Positions 33,423 to 44,134 of a DNA stretch of 64,000 bases are shown here, piece by piece. Position 1 is the stretch's first letter. Each line of letters opens with the position of its first letter. Both the position numbers and the translations under genes were made by a program. Source of the DNA: Clostridia bacterium (GTDB lineage Bacteria > Bacillota > Clostridia > Oscillospirales > Acutalibacteraceae); NCBI GenBank assembly GCA_017428525.1, contig JAFRQQ010000020.1:185535-249534 (forward strand). Reading direction: 5' to 3'. The notes under the pieces were generated by a model. That model was not told the origin of the DNA. It was given only the letters and a program-made list of their open reading frames with translations, and made no database searches.

Positions 33423-34946
33423 ATGAGCAAGGGCAAAAAAGTGCTGTTCACTGTGCTGCTGGTGCTGTTCGTCGGCGCGTCGGTCTACCTGTCCTTCAAC
33501 ATGATCTCCCGGCCGACCTATGAATTCGAACAGCAGGCGGACGGCTGGCATTTCACCGGCTTCAACAGCAACGCCAACATCACCGAGGTCCATATCGACC
33601 ACCCGCTGGTCAAGCACGGGGGCAACTGGGAGCCGGATACATCCGAGGTCGTCACGGCGGTGGACAAATTCACCTTTGTCGGCGACGAATATGTGCAGTA
33701 CATCTACATCGGCCCCTCCGTGACGCAGATTGACGAGCAGGCGTTCGTCTACTGCAAGCAGCTGCGCGCGGTGTTTGTGGACGACGCGAACCCCAACTAC
33801 GCCGATATCGACGGCGTGCTGTATACGAAGGATCTTTCCACGATCCTGCTCTATCCGATCTGCCGCTGCACGCATCTGGTCTATACGGATATCGAGCAAA
33901 GCGGCGAGGTGACCAACATCGGCCTGGATCTCAAGGAGACCTTTACCATTGAGGGCGCGGACGACGAGGCGCTCTACCAGGCCTTCCACACCTACTGCAA
34001 GAATAACGGCGAGGATTTCGGCCGCGAGCTGTTTGACGAAATGCTCGAGCGCGGCGTGATGGCGCCCTACATCGGCACGTATTATATCGTCAAGGAAAAA
34101 ACGCCGACCAGCCTGACGCTGGACAAGGCGTGGAGCTGCGACGAGGTCTACACCGTGCCCGAGGGCGTGACCCGCATCGCGGCGGACGCCTTCTACAAAT
34201 GCGACCGGCTGACCGCCATCACCCTGCCCTCCACGGTCAAGAGCATCGGCGAAATGGCGTTCTTCAAATGCTGGAGCACGTCGATGATCACCCTGCCGGA
34301 CGGGCTGGAATCCATGGACAACGACGCGTTCAGCTTCTGCTCGAATATGAAATACGCCATGTATATCCCGGCCTCGGTCAAAACGATCGGCCACCACTGC
34401 TTCTATAAATGCGACGGGCTGACGGACTTCTATATGGGCGCGCCGAGCGCGGACGGCATGTCCCTGGGCGGGCGCTGGCAGCCGCGCAGCGACAATTCCT
34501 TCAAGGCGAAGGACCCGCTCTGGGGCAAGACCCGCGCGGACTGCGCCGCCTATAACGACCCGCTCTACGCCAGAGACGCGCAGGAGGCCGCGAAGGCCGC
34601 GGCGGAGCAGGCAGCGGCGCCCGTTGTGAACACCACGCAGAACAAGGCGGGCACCGAAATCAACCGAACCGCGATGTATGCGATGATCATCTTCGTCTTC
34701 CTTCCCGGCATGGCGTTCATCGGCGTGCAGGTCGTGCGCAACCTCTTCTGGGAGGAATTCCTGATGACGAAGCGCGGCAAGCAGCGCTACCGCGAGAAGA
34801 AGGCGCTGCAGGCCGCCCTGCGCGAGGACTACCTGCGCAGGCAGGCGGAGGACGAAACCGCAGAATCGGATGCGCAGGCGGATGCGGAAGCGGAGCCGGA
34901 ACCGGACGCGCCGCAGCCTGCCGATGAGAAAGGAGGGGAAGAATAA
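33423..34946 (+). CDS. BspA-type leucine-rich repeat membrane protein
   Basis: The 507-residue protein has an N-terminal membrane anchor (about 6-28), an extracytoplasmic region with BspA/LRR_5 repeats (about 75-115 and 240-345, e.g. GVTRIAADAFYKCDRLTAITLP, split GVTRIAADAFYKC and DRLTAITLP), a second membrane segment at about 418-440 and a charged cytoplasmic tail rich in Glu/Asp/Ala. AAGGAGG precedes ATG 33423. The stop overlaps the transporter start (TAATG), so the two are coupled; the LRR region may be a sensor or binding part of the transporter unit. Confidence 0.82.
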   Translation: MSKGKKVLFTVLLVLFVGASVYLSFNMISRPTYEFEQQADGWHFTGFNSNANITEVHIDHPLVKHGGNWEPDTSEVVTAVDKFTFVGDEYVQYIYIGPSVTQIDEQAFVYCKQLRAVFVDDANPNYADIDGVLYTKDLSTILLYPICRCTHLVYTDIEQSGEVTNIGLDLKETFTIEGADDEALYQAFHTYCKNNGEDFGRELFDEMLERGVMAPYIGTYYIVKEKTPTSLTLDKAWSCDEVYTVPEGVTRIAADAFYKCDRLTAITLPSTVKSIGEMAFFKCWSTSMITLPDGLESMDNDAFSFCSNMKYAMYIPASVKTIGHHCFYKCDGLTDFYMGAPSADGMSLGGRWQPRSDNSFKAKDPLWGKTRADCAAYNDPLYARDAQEAAKAAAEQAAAPVVNTTQNKAGTEINRTAMYAMIIFVFLPGMAFIGVQVVRNLFWEEFLMTKRGKQRYREKKALQAALREDYLRRQAEDETAESDAQADAEAEPEPDAPQPADEKGGEE

Positions 34947-36748
34947 TGGCGGACGAAAAGAAGAAATTCAACCTGAAGGAATTCGCCGGCGATTTCAAGA
35001 CCCATTGGAATAAGCCGAAAGAGGGCCGCTACGTTCCCTATAAAGAATACCTCTCCGTCTTCATCGGCGCGGGCGGCGACTACGCGCTGCAGCGCGTGCT
35101 GGGCAAGCTCTCCTTCGGCACCGGCTGCTTCCTGGTCATTTTCTACTATGAAATCCCCGTGCTGACCTTCTCGGTCATCGGCGCGTTCTTCATGGTGCAG
35201 GGCTATTTCTGGAGCATCATCAACATGATGATCAGCGACAATCTCGGCTTCCTGCCCAAGAAAACGGAAAAGCTGTTCTATACGCTCTATCTGACCTTCA
35301 CCGCGCTGGGTCTGGCGTTTTTGATCTTTGATTTCTCCGCGATCCTCCCCTTCCCGCGGGCGATGGTCGATTTCGTCACCTCGCTGCCCGGCCTGAATCT
35401 GCGCGCGACGCTGAAAATCTTCGGCGCGCACTGGCTGGTCTGCGGCTACGGCGGCGCGCGGGCGATCTTCATCCGCAAGCGCTGGCTGCCGAAGCTCGGC
35501 CGCTACAAGCTCTTTGCCTACACGAACGTGATCCCCAGCATGATCCTCTCCATCCTGATCTGCTGGCTGCCGCTTTACAATAAGCCCCTGCCCGAGCGCG
35601 TGTGGATGCTCTATCTGCTCTTTACGCTCTTCGGCATGTTCACCTACACCGGCGGCGCGCAGGCGATTTCCAGCACGATCTCGCCCGACCCGCATGAGCG
35701 CATGCTCGTGCGCGCCTATCCGGAAAAGCTCAGTCACCTGATCAACTCCATCGTCGTGGCCTCCCTCTTCCCGGTACTGGCCTCGGCGCTGACCGGCGAC
35801 CAGACGCACATCAACACCTACCGCTATCTGATCCCGATCATGACGGTCTTCTGCTCGGTGATCATGTTTGCGGGTCTTGGCAGCATTCAGGAGCGCATCC
35901 CCCAGCCGCCGATCGAGAAGAAAAAATACATTCCCTTCTGGGACGGCATCAACGGCGTGCTGCGCAACAAATACCGCTGGATCGACGCCATCTCCGGCCT
36001 GATCGACGCGCTGGGCAACGGCGGCCTCGCGGTGCAGAGCATCATTCTGATCTACACCTGGCGCGAGCTCGGATTGCTCTTTACGATCATTACGAATCTG
36101 ATCGCCTTCATGGGCAACCCCGGCGCGTTCCTTTCGCCCTGGATCCGCAAGCGCTTCCAATATAAAACGCTCGTGATCTTCAAGCGCCTGATCTTCGCCG
36201 CCCAGTGCGCGGGCTACATCCTCGCCTGCTGGGTCTTCCGCGACAACTATTTCATGAGCGGTCTGGTGATGCTGATTTCGCTGTGCATCGGCGACATGCT
36301 GACCTCGGCCGTGAAGCTCGCGGAGGCCGATATGGGCGTGCGTCTGAACGACTATCAGATGTATCTCTCCGGCGAGCGGCTGGAGAATTACGCCGGCGTG
36401 GTCGGCTGGTTTACCAGCCCCTTCGGCGCGCTGATCAGTCTGATCATCCCCATCATTTTCTACCGCTTCGGCTTCACCTCGGATTACGACATCCTCTTTG
36501 TGGATGACATCCGCACCAAATGCATGATCGTCGGCGTCGCCTTCGACCTCGTGGGCCATCTGCTGTGCTGCCTGCCGTATCTGTTCTTCTGGGACTACAC
36601 GGACGAAAAGCACATGAAGGTCGTGGAGGCGCTCAAGGAGCGCGAACGCATCGCCCAGCGCGCGGACGCGACGGAGGCAGATATTTACGGAAACCTGAGC
36701 GCCGATCAAACAAAAGCGGAAGCGCCCGAGCCCGCCGTGAAAGCATAG
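34946..36748 (+). CDS. MFS/GPH-type transporter
   Basis: The 600-residue membrane protein has about 12 predicted membrane segments and resembles the glycoside-pentoside-hexuronide:cation symporter branch of MFS transporters (for example PDPHERMLVRAYPEKLSHL after TM6). A ~60-residue charged C-terminus follows the last segment. It likely imports a sugar or glycoside. AAAGGAGGGG precedes the ATG. The transporter sits between the GH3-xylB operon and an alpha-galactosidase, which fits glycoside uptake, although the substrate is unproved. Confidence 0.8.
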   Translation: MADEKKKFNLKEFAGDFKTHWNKPKEGRYVPYKEYLSVFIGAGGDYALQRVLGKLSFGTGCFLVIFYYEIPVLTFSVIGAFFMVQGYFWSIINMMISDNLGFLPKKTEKLFYTLYLTFTALGLAFLIFDFSAILPFPRAMVDFVTSLPGLNLRATLKIFGAHWLVCGYGGARAIFIRKRWLPKLGRYKLFAYTNVIPSMILSILICWLPLYNKPLPERVWMLYLLFTLFGMFTYTGGAQAISSTISPDPHERMLVRAYPEKLSHLINSIVVASLFPVLASALTGDQTHINTYRYLIPIMTVFCSVIMFAGLGSIQERIPQPPIEKKKYIPFWDGINGVLRNKYRWIDAISGLIDALGNGGLAVQSIILIYTWRELGLLFTIITNLIAFMGNPGAFLSPWIRKRFQYKTLVIFKRLIFAAQCAGYILACWVFRDNYFMSGLVMLISLCIGDMLTSAVKLAEADMGVRLNDYQMYLSGERLENYAGVVGWFTSPFGALISLIIPIIFYRFGFTSDYDILFVDDIRTKCMIVGVAFDLVGHLLCCLPYLFFWDYTDEKHMKVVEALKERERIAQRADATEADIYGNLSADQTKAEAPEPAVKA

Positions 36749-36762
36749 TCCATAAAAAAGCA

Positions 36763-36801
36763 CAGACGTCCGGATCCCCCAAAGACCCGGGCGTCTGTTT
36801 T
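36763..36801. terminator. Bidirectional terminator after the transporter gene
   Basis: CAGACG and CGTCTG arms with an inner CCGG pairing form an 11-base stem; TTTT follows on the plus strand and TGCTTTTTT on the minus strand, serving both convergent genes. Confidence 0.85.
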
Positions 36802-36821
36802 CATTTATATAGAATCCTGAT

Positions 36822-38048
36822 TCAGTTGAACAGGCCGCCGAACAGCATGCGCACCAGAGAAGCCAGCAGCGCGAGGACCTCCCCGACCGCCGCGAGCAGC
36901 TGCGCGAGCGGGCCGGGCGCTTCCGGCGCAGCCGACAGCGTACAGGGGTACTCCGCATAACTCGGCGCATGTCCGTTCCCATAGAACGCCAGACGGAACA
37001 CCCAGCCGTCGGGCGCAGACGGATCCGTCTCCCAATAATGAGCGTCCAGCCAGAGCGTCTCGCCCTGCGGGCAGGTAATCCTGAAGCCCACGCCTTCTTC
37101 GTAAATGCTCTCCTGCGCGGGAATCACAGCCGAGGAACCGTCCGTAAACGTGACGGTGATCGACGCGGGCAGCGCATAATCCACCGGTTCCGCCGTGACG
37201 GCGCCGTCCTTTGTCGTTTCCCGCACCTGAATCTCGGGCTTAAAGTCCGCGGGCAGCGCAATGTCGGCGATCAGATCGTCCACGGAAATGAACTCCAGCG
37301 TCGCCGTCTGACTGCGGCCGAAGGCATACAGCTCCACGGTGTGCGTGCCGCCCTGCGTGAGATCCGTTTCGCACGTGAAATCGAGGTCCACTTCATAACG
37401 ATCCCCGTTTTCGAAGGATGCGATCCAATACAGCGGCGCCGGGCCGTCGTGGAAGAAGTAGATGTGTTCCCCGTGCGTCGTTGTGTATCGATCAACGTCC
37501 TGCCAGGTGCGGTAAACGCCCTGCGTGTGCGCCTGCGTCTGCGGCGGCGTGAGCGCGGTCAGCGCGCCGAGCGCCGTGACGGTGATCGTTGCCGCCTCGT
37601 TATACTGCGCGGGCAGCTCCGGATTGCGCCAGGCGATGATCAGCTCTTCCCCTTCGTCGAGCGTGATCGCCTGCCCGCAGAAGGTATCGTCGTAAACCGC
37701 CGTCTCTTCGGTCACGCTGTAATAATCCAGCGGCCCGATCACGTTTGTTGTGCGCACGACCGCGAGCAGCGGCTTTGTGCCTTCCGCGCTGACCAGATAA
37801 ACGCCGTCTGCCGGCGCGATAAAGGAGGCGCAGGAAGCCGTGGATTTGACGTTCACGGCATGCGCGCCGGTCTCCCACTGCGCCACGCAGGTCGCCCGCA
37901 GGCCGTGCGGATCGGTGCAGCTGTAAGGGCCGATCCAGAGCTCAAGCGTATCTCCGGGCTGCGCGGGCGCAGCCTGCGCCGCCGTCGGCACACAAAGCAG
38001 AAGCGCTGCGCAAAGCAGCAGGGCAAACATCCGGCGAAGCGTTTTCAT
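36822..38048 (-). CDS. Secreted multi-domain protein with hydrophobic C-terminal tail
   Basis: The 408-residue protein has a signal peptide (MKTLRRMFALLLCAALLL...AQA), then two or three beta-rich domains that look Ig- or carbohydrate-binding-like (a first one to about 155 and later ones to about 365), and a hydrophobic tail (about 380-408) ending LFGGLFN. I do not recognise the domains. AGAGGAAA precedes ATG 38048. The tail is shared with three other secreted proteins in the window and may be a membrane-association or sorting signal. Confidence 0.72.
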   Translation of the reverse strand: MKTLRRMFALLLCAALLLCVPTAAQAAPAQPGDTLELWIGPYSCTDPHGLRATCVAQWETGAHAVNVKSTASCASFIAPADGVYLVSAEGTKPLLAVVRTTNVIGPLDYYSVTEETAVYDDTFCGQAITLDEGEELIIAWRNPELPAQYNEAATITVTALGALTALTPPQTQAHTQGVYRTWQDVDRYTTTHGEHIYFFHDGPAPLYWIASFENGDRYEVDLDFTCETDLTQGGTHTVELYAFGRSQTATLEFISVDDLIADIALPADFKPEIQVRETTKDGAVTAEPVDYALPASITVTFTDGSSAVIPAQESIYEEGVGFRITCPQGETLWLDAHYWETDPSAPDGWVFRLAFYGNGHAPSYAEYPCTLSAAPEAPGPLAQLLAAVGEVLALLASLVRMLFGGLFN

Positions 38049-38137
38049 GGCAGTTTCCTCTTTTCTTTTTTCCTACTCTTACAGTGCGGAAACCGCTCGC
38101 TTTTGTTGCAGCCCGATTTAAATTATTTTTTTGCATT

Positions 38138-39100
38138 TCAGCTGCCGCAGCAATCGTATTCGGCCGCTGCCCAGAGCAGCTGCACGTCCGCGCCGTTCAG
38201 GCAATAGGCATCGTCCGTCAGCCGGTCCGCCGCAGGCACCTGCGCAAAGCCCGCTTTCTCAAGCTCCGCGGCAAAGGCCGCCGCCATCTCCGGCGAATGA
38301 AAGGTGATGCGCGCGCCGATTTTCACTTCCTCGATCGGCAAAGCGAATTCATCCGCCATCCCCTTGCGAAAACCGTCAACCAGCCAATGGGTCTCATACG
38401 GGCGCACATCCGTCTGATAGGTTTTGCCGCCGTCGCGCGAGGTGTGGATCTCCATCGACATCTGCAGCCGGTCGCTTTCTTCCGGCACGGCAAACTGATC
38501 GAAGTCCGCCTTTGTGCCGGTGCACGCGCCGGCGGGCGCGGTATAGAGCCCGATCTCCCCGCCCAGGAGCAGAAAGCCGAACTGCCCCTTGCGCATCTGC
38601 AGCAGCCACGTTTTGCCGGCATAGGGAAAGGCGACGCGCACCTGATCGACAAACATCGCAGATTCCGGCGGCCCCAGTGCGCAGGACGCTCTGAAGGATG
38701 GATCCAGCTGCCAGCAGTCTCTGTCGTTCGTATAATACAGTGTATCCTCCGTATAGGGATTCCGCATGAGGGCGGGTCGATCCGCCTGCGCGGTCTGCGC
38801 GCTCGTCGCAGGCGCCGCTTTTGCGCGCGCGGTTGTTGTTTCCTTCTGCCCCGCCGTCACGCCTGCCGCGATGCGCGTGATCGAAACCGACGCCGGTCTG
38901 CCGGCCGCAAGCGTGTGCGCCGCGGCTGTGCCGGCTGCAGCTGTTCCTGTTTCGTCTGCGGCTGCGGCCTGCTGCGTCGCGGTCTGCGCGGTTGCCTGCG
39001 GTGCGCCCTGTGCGCTGTGCCGGACTGCGGCGATGCGCGCGAACACAGCGCCCGCGAGCAGCGTGACCGCCGCCAAAATGATGATGCCTGTTCTTTTCAT
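38138..39100 (-). CDS. Membrane-anchored DUF4474-like protein
   Basis: The 320-residue protein has an N-terminal signal/anchor (MKRTGIIILAAVTLLAG), a low-complexity Ala/Thr/Gln linker (to about residue 115) and a C-terminal domain with the DUF4474 pattern: NPYTEDTLYYTNDRDCWQLD, VRVAFPYAGKTWLLQMRKGQFGF (shown in part), GGEIGLYTAP and THWLVDGFRKG. Members are secreted Clostridial proteins of unknown function. ATG 39100 has GGGGGA upstream; upstream in-frame codons precede any promoter evidence. Confidence 0.78.
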   Translation of the reverse strand: MKRTGIIILAAVTLLAGAVFARIAAVRHSAQGAPQATAQTATQQAAAADETGTAAAGTAAAHTLAAGRPASVSITRIAAGVTAGQKETTTARAKAAPATSAQTAQADRPALMRNPYTEDTLYYTNDRDCWQLDPSFRASCALGPPESAMFVDQVRVAFPYAGKTWLLQMRKGQFGFLLLGGEIGLYTAPAGACTGTKADFDQFAVPEESDRLQMSMEIHTSRDGGKTYQTDVRPYETHWLVDGFRKGMADEFALPIEEVKIGARITFHSPEMAAAFAAELEKAGFAQVPAADRLTDDAYCLNGADVQLLWAAAEYDCCGS

Positions 39101-39280
39101 TCGGATCCCCCGTTCCATCCCGAAGCCCCCCGCCCGGAATGCGTTTTTCGGCGACGCGGGACAATCGCAAATCGCCCTTCGCAATATCAGTGCGCAAACG
39201 CCGCCGGATTGTTGCAGCGCGGGGAACGGCAGCGTTTCTTTTCCGCGAACAAATAAATTCCTGTTTTTTTAAAAAAGCTA

Positions 39281-39309
39281 TTGTTGCCGCTGCGTTTTTA
39301 TTGTATAAT
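39281..39309 (+). promoter_or_regulatory. Promoter of the alpha-galactosidase gene
   Basis: TTGTTG (39281-39286) and TATAAT (39304-39309) are spaced by 17 bases. Confidence 0.65.
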
Positions 39310-39344
39310 GAAGGAAGAATACACGGAAGGGATGGCTGATTGTT

Positions 39345-41021
39345 ATGAAAAACCCGAGATTTACCGTTTCCTATGCCTGCGACGGGCAGGATTACACGAT
39401 CTACGCCGCGCAGAATACGCATTACGTGATCGAGCATGAGATCACGGACAGCGGCATCACCGCGCGTCTTCTGCCGCGCGCGCGCCTGACGCTCAAGCGG
39501 ATCGACCTGACCTTTGACTACGACTTCAAGCCGGAGGATCTCTTCTTCGGCAACGGCTATCAGGCCTGGACCACCACGCGCGAATACGGCCGCAGGGATC
39601 AGATGAAGGGCATCACGAAGCTCGCGGCGCCCGGCTTCCTGCACATGCTCGCCTCCACCTCCGGCGACGCGCGGTTTGTCAAAACGCCGAAGGCGCCCGG
39701 CGAATTCTACAGCCACACCTATACCTATATCAGAAACCGCAACGACCTGGTGCTGATCGGCTCGCTGACCGAGCGGCAGGGCTTCACCGTGATCTATGCC
39801 GATATGAACAAGGGCACGCTGACGATCAGCAAGGACGTTGAGGGCGTGACGATCACCGAGCCTTATGACCTGATGGACATTGCGCTCGAACGCGGCGGCT
39901 ATGACGAGGTCTTTGACGCCTACTTCAAGCGCATGGGGCTTTCCGCGCCGCGCATTCAGCATATGTCCGGCTACACCTCCTGGTACAACTATTTCCAGAA
40001 GATCGACGAAAAGATCATTCTGCGCGACCTCGACGCGCTCGACCGCGCGAAGGACAGCGTTTCCATCTTCCAGGTGGATGACGGCTATGAAACCTTCGTG
40101 GGCGACTGGCTCGATCACAACGGCGAGCGCTTCCCGCTGGGCATGGACTACATCGCAAAGAAGATCCATGAAAAAGGCTATATGGCCGGCATCTGGATGG
40201 CGCCGTTCAGCGTGCAGCGCACCTCCCGCACCTACAAGGAGCATCCGGACTGGATCATCCGCGACCGCCGCGGTCTGCCGATGCTCGGCGTGGTCGCCTG
40301 GGGCGGCGCCTACACGCTGGATATCTACAACGAGGAAGCGCGCGACTATATCAAATCCTTCTTCAACGTCGTGCTCAACCAGTGGAAGTATGACATGGTC
40401 AAGCTCGATTTCCTTTACAGTCAGTGCATGGAGCCGCGCAACAACAAATCCCGCGGCACGATCATGTGCGAGGCGATGGAATTCCTGCGCGAATGCTGCG
40501 GCGACAAGCTGATCCTCGGCTGCGGCGTGCCGCTGGGCGCGGCCTTCGGCTATGTGGACGCCTGCCGCATCAGCTGCGACGTCGACCTGAAATTCGCCGG
40601 CAAGATTTACAACAAGCTCCACGTCAACAACGAGGTGCCCTCCGCGCGCAACGCGATCAACAACGCGATCTTCCGCCGCCATCTCAACGGCCGCGCCTTC
40701 TGCAACGATCCGGACGTCTTCTTCCTGCGCTACAGCAATCTGGAATTCAACATCGAGCAAAAGCTCCTGCTCGCGGGCGTCAACCACATTTTCGGCGACG
40801 TGCTCTTTGTGTCCGACAACGCCGAGGAATACGCCAACAGCGACTGGGCGGTGCTCAAAAAGGCCTTCTCCGAGAGCGACATCCGGGTCATCTCCGCGGA
40901 TTACATCAGTGACGACCGCATCCTGGTGGTGCTGGAGGAGCAGGGCGAGGAGAAAACGCTCCACATGGATCTGAGCACGGGCGAGAGCAACATCAAGGAG
41001 ATCCTGCACTTCGATCGATAA
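39345..41021 (+). CDS. GH36-like alpha-galactosidase
   Basis: The 558-residue cytoplasmic enzyme resembles GH36/GH-D-clan alpha-galactosidases. The nucleophile Asp is in DMVKLDFLYSQ, the acid/base region is CRISCDVDLKF, and IFQVDDGYE precedes the barrel. No signal peptide is present. The N-terminal ~190 residues form a beta-sandwich as usual in the family. It should remove alpha-linked galactose from raffinose-type or galactomannan oligosaccharides after import, perhaps through the upstream transporter. GGAAGGG lies 14 bases before ATG 39345. Confidence 0.88.
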   Translation: MKNPRFTVSYACDGQDYTIYAAQNTHYVIEHEITDSGITARLLPRARLTLKRIDLTFDYDFKPEDLFFGNGYQAWTTTREYGRRDQMKGITKLAAPGFLHMLASTSGDARFVKTPKAPGEFYSHTYTYIRNRNDLVLIGSLTERQGFTVIYADMNKGTLTISKDVEGVTITEPYDLMDIALERGGYDEVFDAYFKRMGLSAPRIQHMSGYTSWYNYFQKIDEKIILRDLDALDRAKDSVSIFQVDDGYETFVGDWLDHNGERFPLGMDYIAKKIHEKGYMAGIWMAPFSVQRTSRTYKEHPDWIIRDRRGLPMLGVVAWGGAYTLDIYNEEARDYIKSFFNVVLNQWKYDMVKLDFLYSQCMEPRNNKSRGTIMCEAMEFLRECCGDKLILGCGVPLGAAFGYVDACRISCDVDLKFAGKIYNKLHVNNEVPSARNAINNAIFRRHLNGRAFCNDPDVFFLRYSNLEFNIEQKLLLAGVNHIFGDVLFVSDNAEEYANSDWAVLKKAFSESDIRVISADYISDDRILVVLEEQGEEKTLHMDLSTGESNIKEILHFDR

Positions 41022-41028
41022 GAAAGCT

Positions 41029-41074
41029 GACGGCGCCTGTTTTGCATTTTTGCTTGACAGCGCCGTCTTTTTTT
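41029..41074 (+). terminator. Terminator of the alpha-galactosidase gene, overlapping the next promoter
   Basis: GACGGCGC (41029-41036) and GCGCCGTC (41060-41067) form an 8-base stem with a long loop, followed by TTTTTTT. The right arm lies within the spacer of the promoter at 41054-41082. Confidence 0.7.
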
Positions 41075-41082
41075 GATAGAAT
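41054..41082 (+). promoter_or_regulatory. Promoter of the secreted metallophosphoesterase gene
   Basis: TTGACA (41054-41059) and TAGAAT (41077-41082) are spaced by 17 bases; the terminator arm and T-run of the upstream gene occupy the spacer. Confidence 0.72.
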
Positions 41083-41113
41083 AGGTCAACTTTTTCATGA
41101 GGAGGGACAAACG

Positions 41114-42319
41114 ATGAAAAAAGCCATCGGCATTCTGCTGTGCGCTTTGCTCCTGTTTGCGCTGGCGTCCCCCGCCTTTGCGGGCGAGCGCGCGGACGGG
41201 CTGCACTTCCGCGCGGACGGCACCTTTAAGATCCTGCATCTGACCGACACGCAGGACGATCACCACCCGGCCGCCGACATGCTCGCGCTGGTCAAAGAGG
41301 CCATTGAAACCGAGCAGCCGGATCTGATCGTCTTCACCGGCGATCTGGTCGAGGACTGGCGAGTTGCTGACGGCACGACGGACGACGATCCGCTGCACGA
41401 GGGCGTCTGCGTTTACAAAGACCTCACGCGCAATGAACTGGATCTCACGGCCACGCGCGCGAATGTGGAAGCGGCGAGCGACGCCGTGCTCTCCGTGCTG
41501 CAGGCCTCCGGCATCCCCTTTGCGATCACGCAGGGCAACAACGACTACAAAGTCGGCTATACCAACGAGGACTGGCTGCAGCTCTACAGCCGCTATTCCA
41601 ACAATCTCACCTTTGACGAGAGCGACGACGAGCTCGGCCGGATCGACTATCATCTGGAAATCAAGGGCAGCAGCGGCGCGACCGTGTTCAACCTCTGGCT
41701 GATGGACACCGGCCGCGGCGGCATTGATCAGCAGTCGATCGACTGGTATCAGTCCGCAGCCTCTGCGCTGACGGAAGAAAACGGCAGCACGCCGATTCCC
41801 GCCATGGCGTTCCAGCATATTTATGCGCCGGATATCGGCAACCTGTTTCTCCCCTGCTCGCCGCTGGACGACGGCGCGCGCTGCACAGACGGCAAATTCT
41901 ACCGGCTGGATCCCGAACGCGCATCCGGCACGCCGCTTTTCGCCTATGCCCCTTGCGAGCCGAGCGCGGAATTTCAGGCCTGGAAGGCACAGGGCGACGT
42001 CGTCGCCGCCTGGTTCGGCCATCAGCATACGGAGGGCTTCTCCGGCAATGTGGACGGCATCGAACTGGGCTTCACCTACGGCTGCGAATACGCCAAGCCC
42101 GGCCCCTATGGCTACCGCGTGATCACGCTCAATGAGGCGGATCCCGCCCGCTACAACACCGCCCTGGTCGGCTATACCGACGGTCTGCGCGGCAGTCTGC
42201 TGCAGTTCATGCTGGATGCATCGCCGGTGTTCCCGCGCGTGACGCCTGCGCTGAAGATGCTCAGCGCCCTGCGGAATTTCATGCTGAGCATGGTGTCCGC
42301 CGTCATCAGTTTGTTCTAA
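41114..42319 (+). CDS. Secreted metallophosphoesterase with hydrophobic C-terminal tail
   Basis: The 401-residue protein has a signal peptide (MKKAIGILLCALLLFALASPAFA, split: MKKAIGILLCALL and ASPAFA), calcineurin-like motifs LHLTDTQDDHH, VFTGDLVEDW, TQGNNDYKVG, AFQHIYAPD and WFGHQHTEGF, and a C-terminal tail with ALRNFMLSMVSAVISLF. It resembles purple acid phosphatase-type secreted enzymes. GGAGGG precedes ATG 41114. In one motif GNND replaces the usual GNHD, as in some family members. A strong terminator follows. Confidence 0.87.
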   Translation: MKKAIGILLCALLLFALASPAFAGERADGLHFRADGTFKILHLTDTQDDHHPAADMLALVKEAIETEQPDLIVFTGDLVEDWRVADGTTDDDPLHEGVCVYKDLTRNELDLTATRANVEAASDAVLSVLQASGIPFAITQGNNDYKVGYTNEDWLQLYSRYSNNLTFDESDDELGRIDYHLEIKGSSGATVFNLWLMDTGRGGIDQQSIDWYQSAASALTEENGSTPIPAMAFQHIYAPDIGNLFLPCSPLDDGARCTDGKFYRLDPERASGTPLFAYAPCEPSAEFQAWKAQGDVVAAWFGHQHTEGFSGNVDGIELGFTYGCEYAKPGPYGYRVITLNEADPARYNTALVGYTDGLRGSLLQFMLDASPVFPRVTPALKMLSALRNFMLSMVSAVISLF

Positions 42320-42341
42320 ATAGAATTCATTTAATAAACGA

Positions 42342-42385
42342 AGCCCTGATTGCGGTCGGATCGATGCAATCAGGGCTGTTTTTTT
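42342..42385. terminator. Terminator between the metallophosphoesterase and the RiPP operon end
   Basis: A perfect 12-base stem (AGCCCTGATTGC) around a 12-base loop is followed by GTTTTTTT on the plus strand; on the minus strand a weaker TTCGTTTATT follows and can serve the ABC transporter gene. Confidence 0.92.
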
Positions 42386-42406
42386 ATTCGGTTCGTCCGG
42401 CCGGAA

Positions 42407-44123
<1,717 letters not shown>

Positions 44124-44134
<11 letters not shown>

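Noticed and set aside
34829..36982. Long minus-strand frame (717 codons) over the LRR/transporter genes
   Set aside because: High-GC shadow frame; the plus-strand genes have ribosome binding sites, membrane segments and domains.
39101..39344. Possible additional small gene or riboswitch before the alpha-galactosidase
   Set aside because: No conserved fold, ribosome binding site or coding pattern other than the promoter at 39281-39309 was seen.
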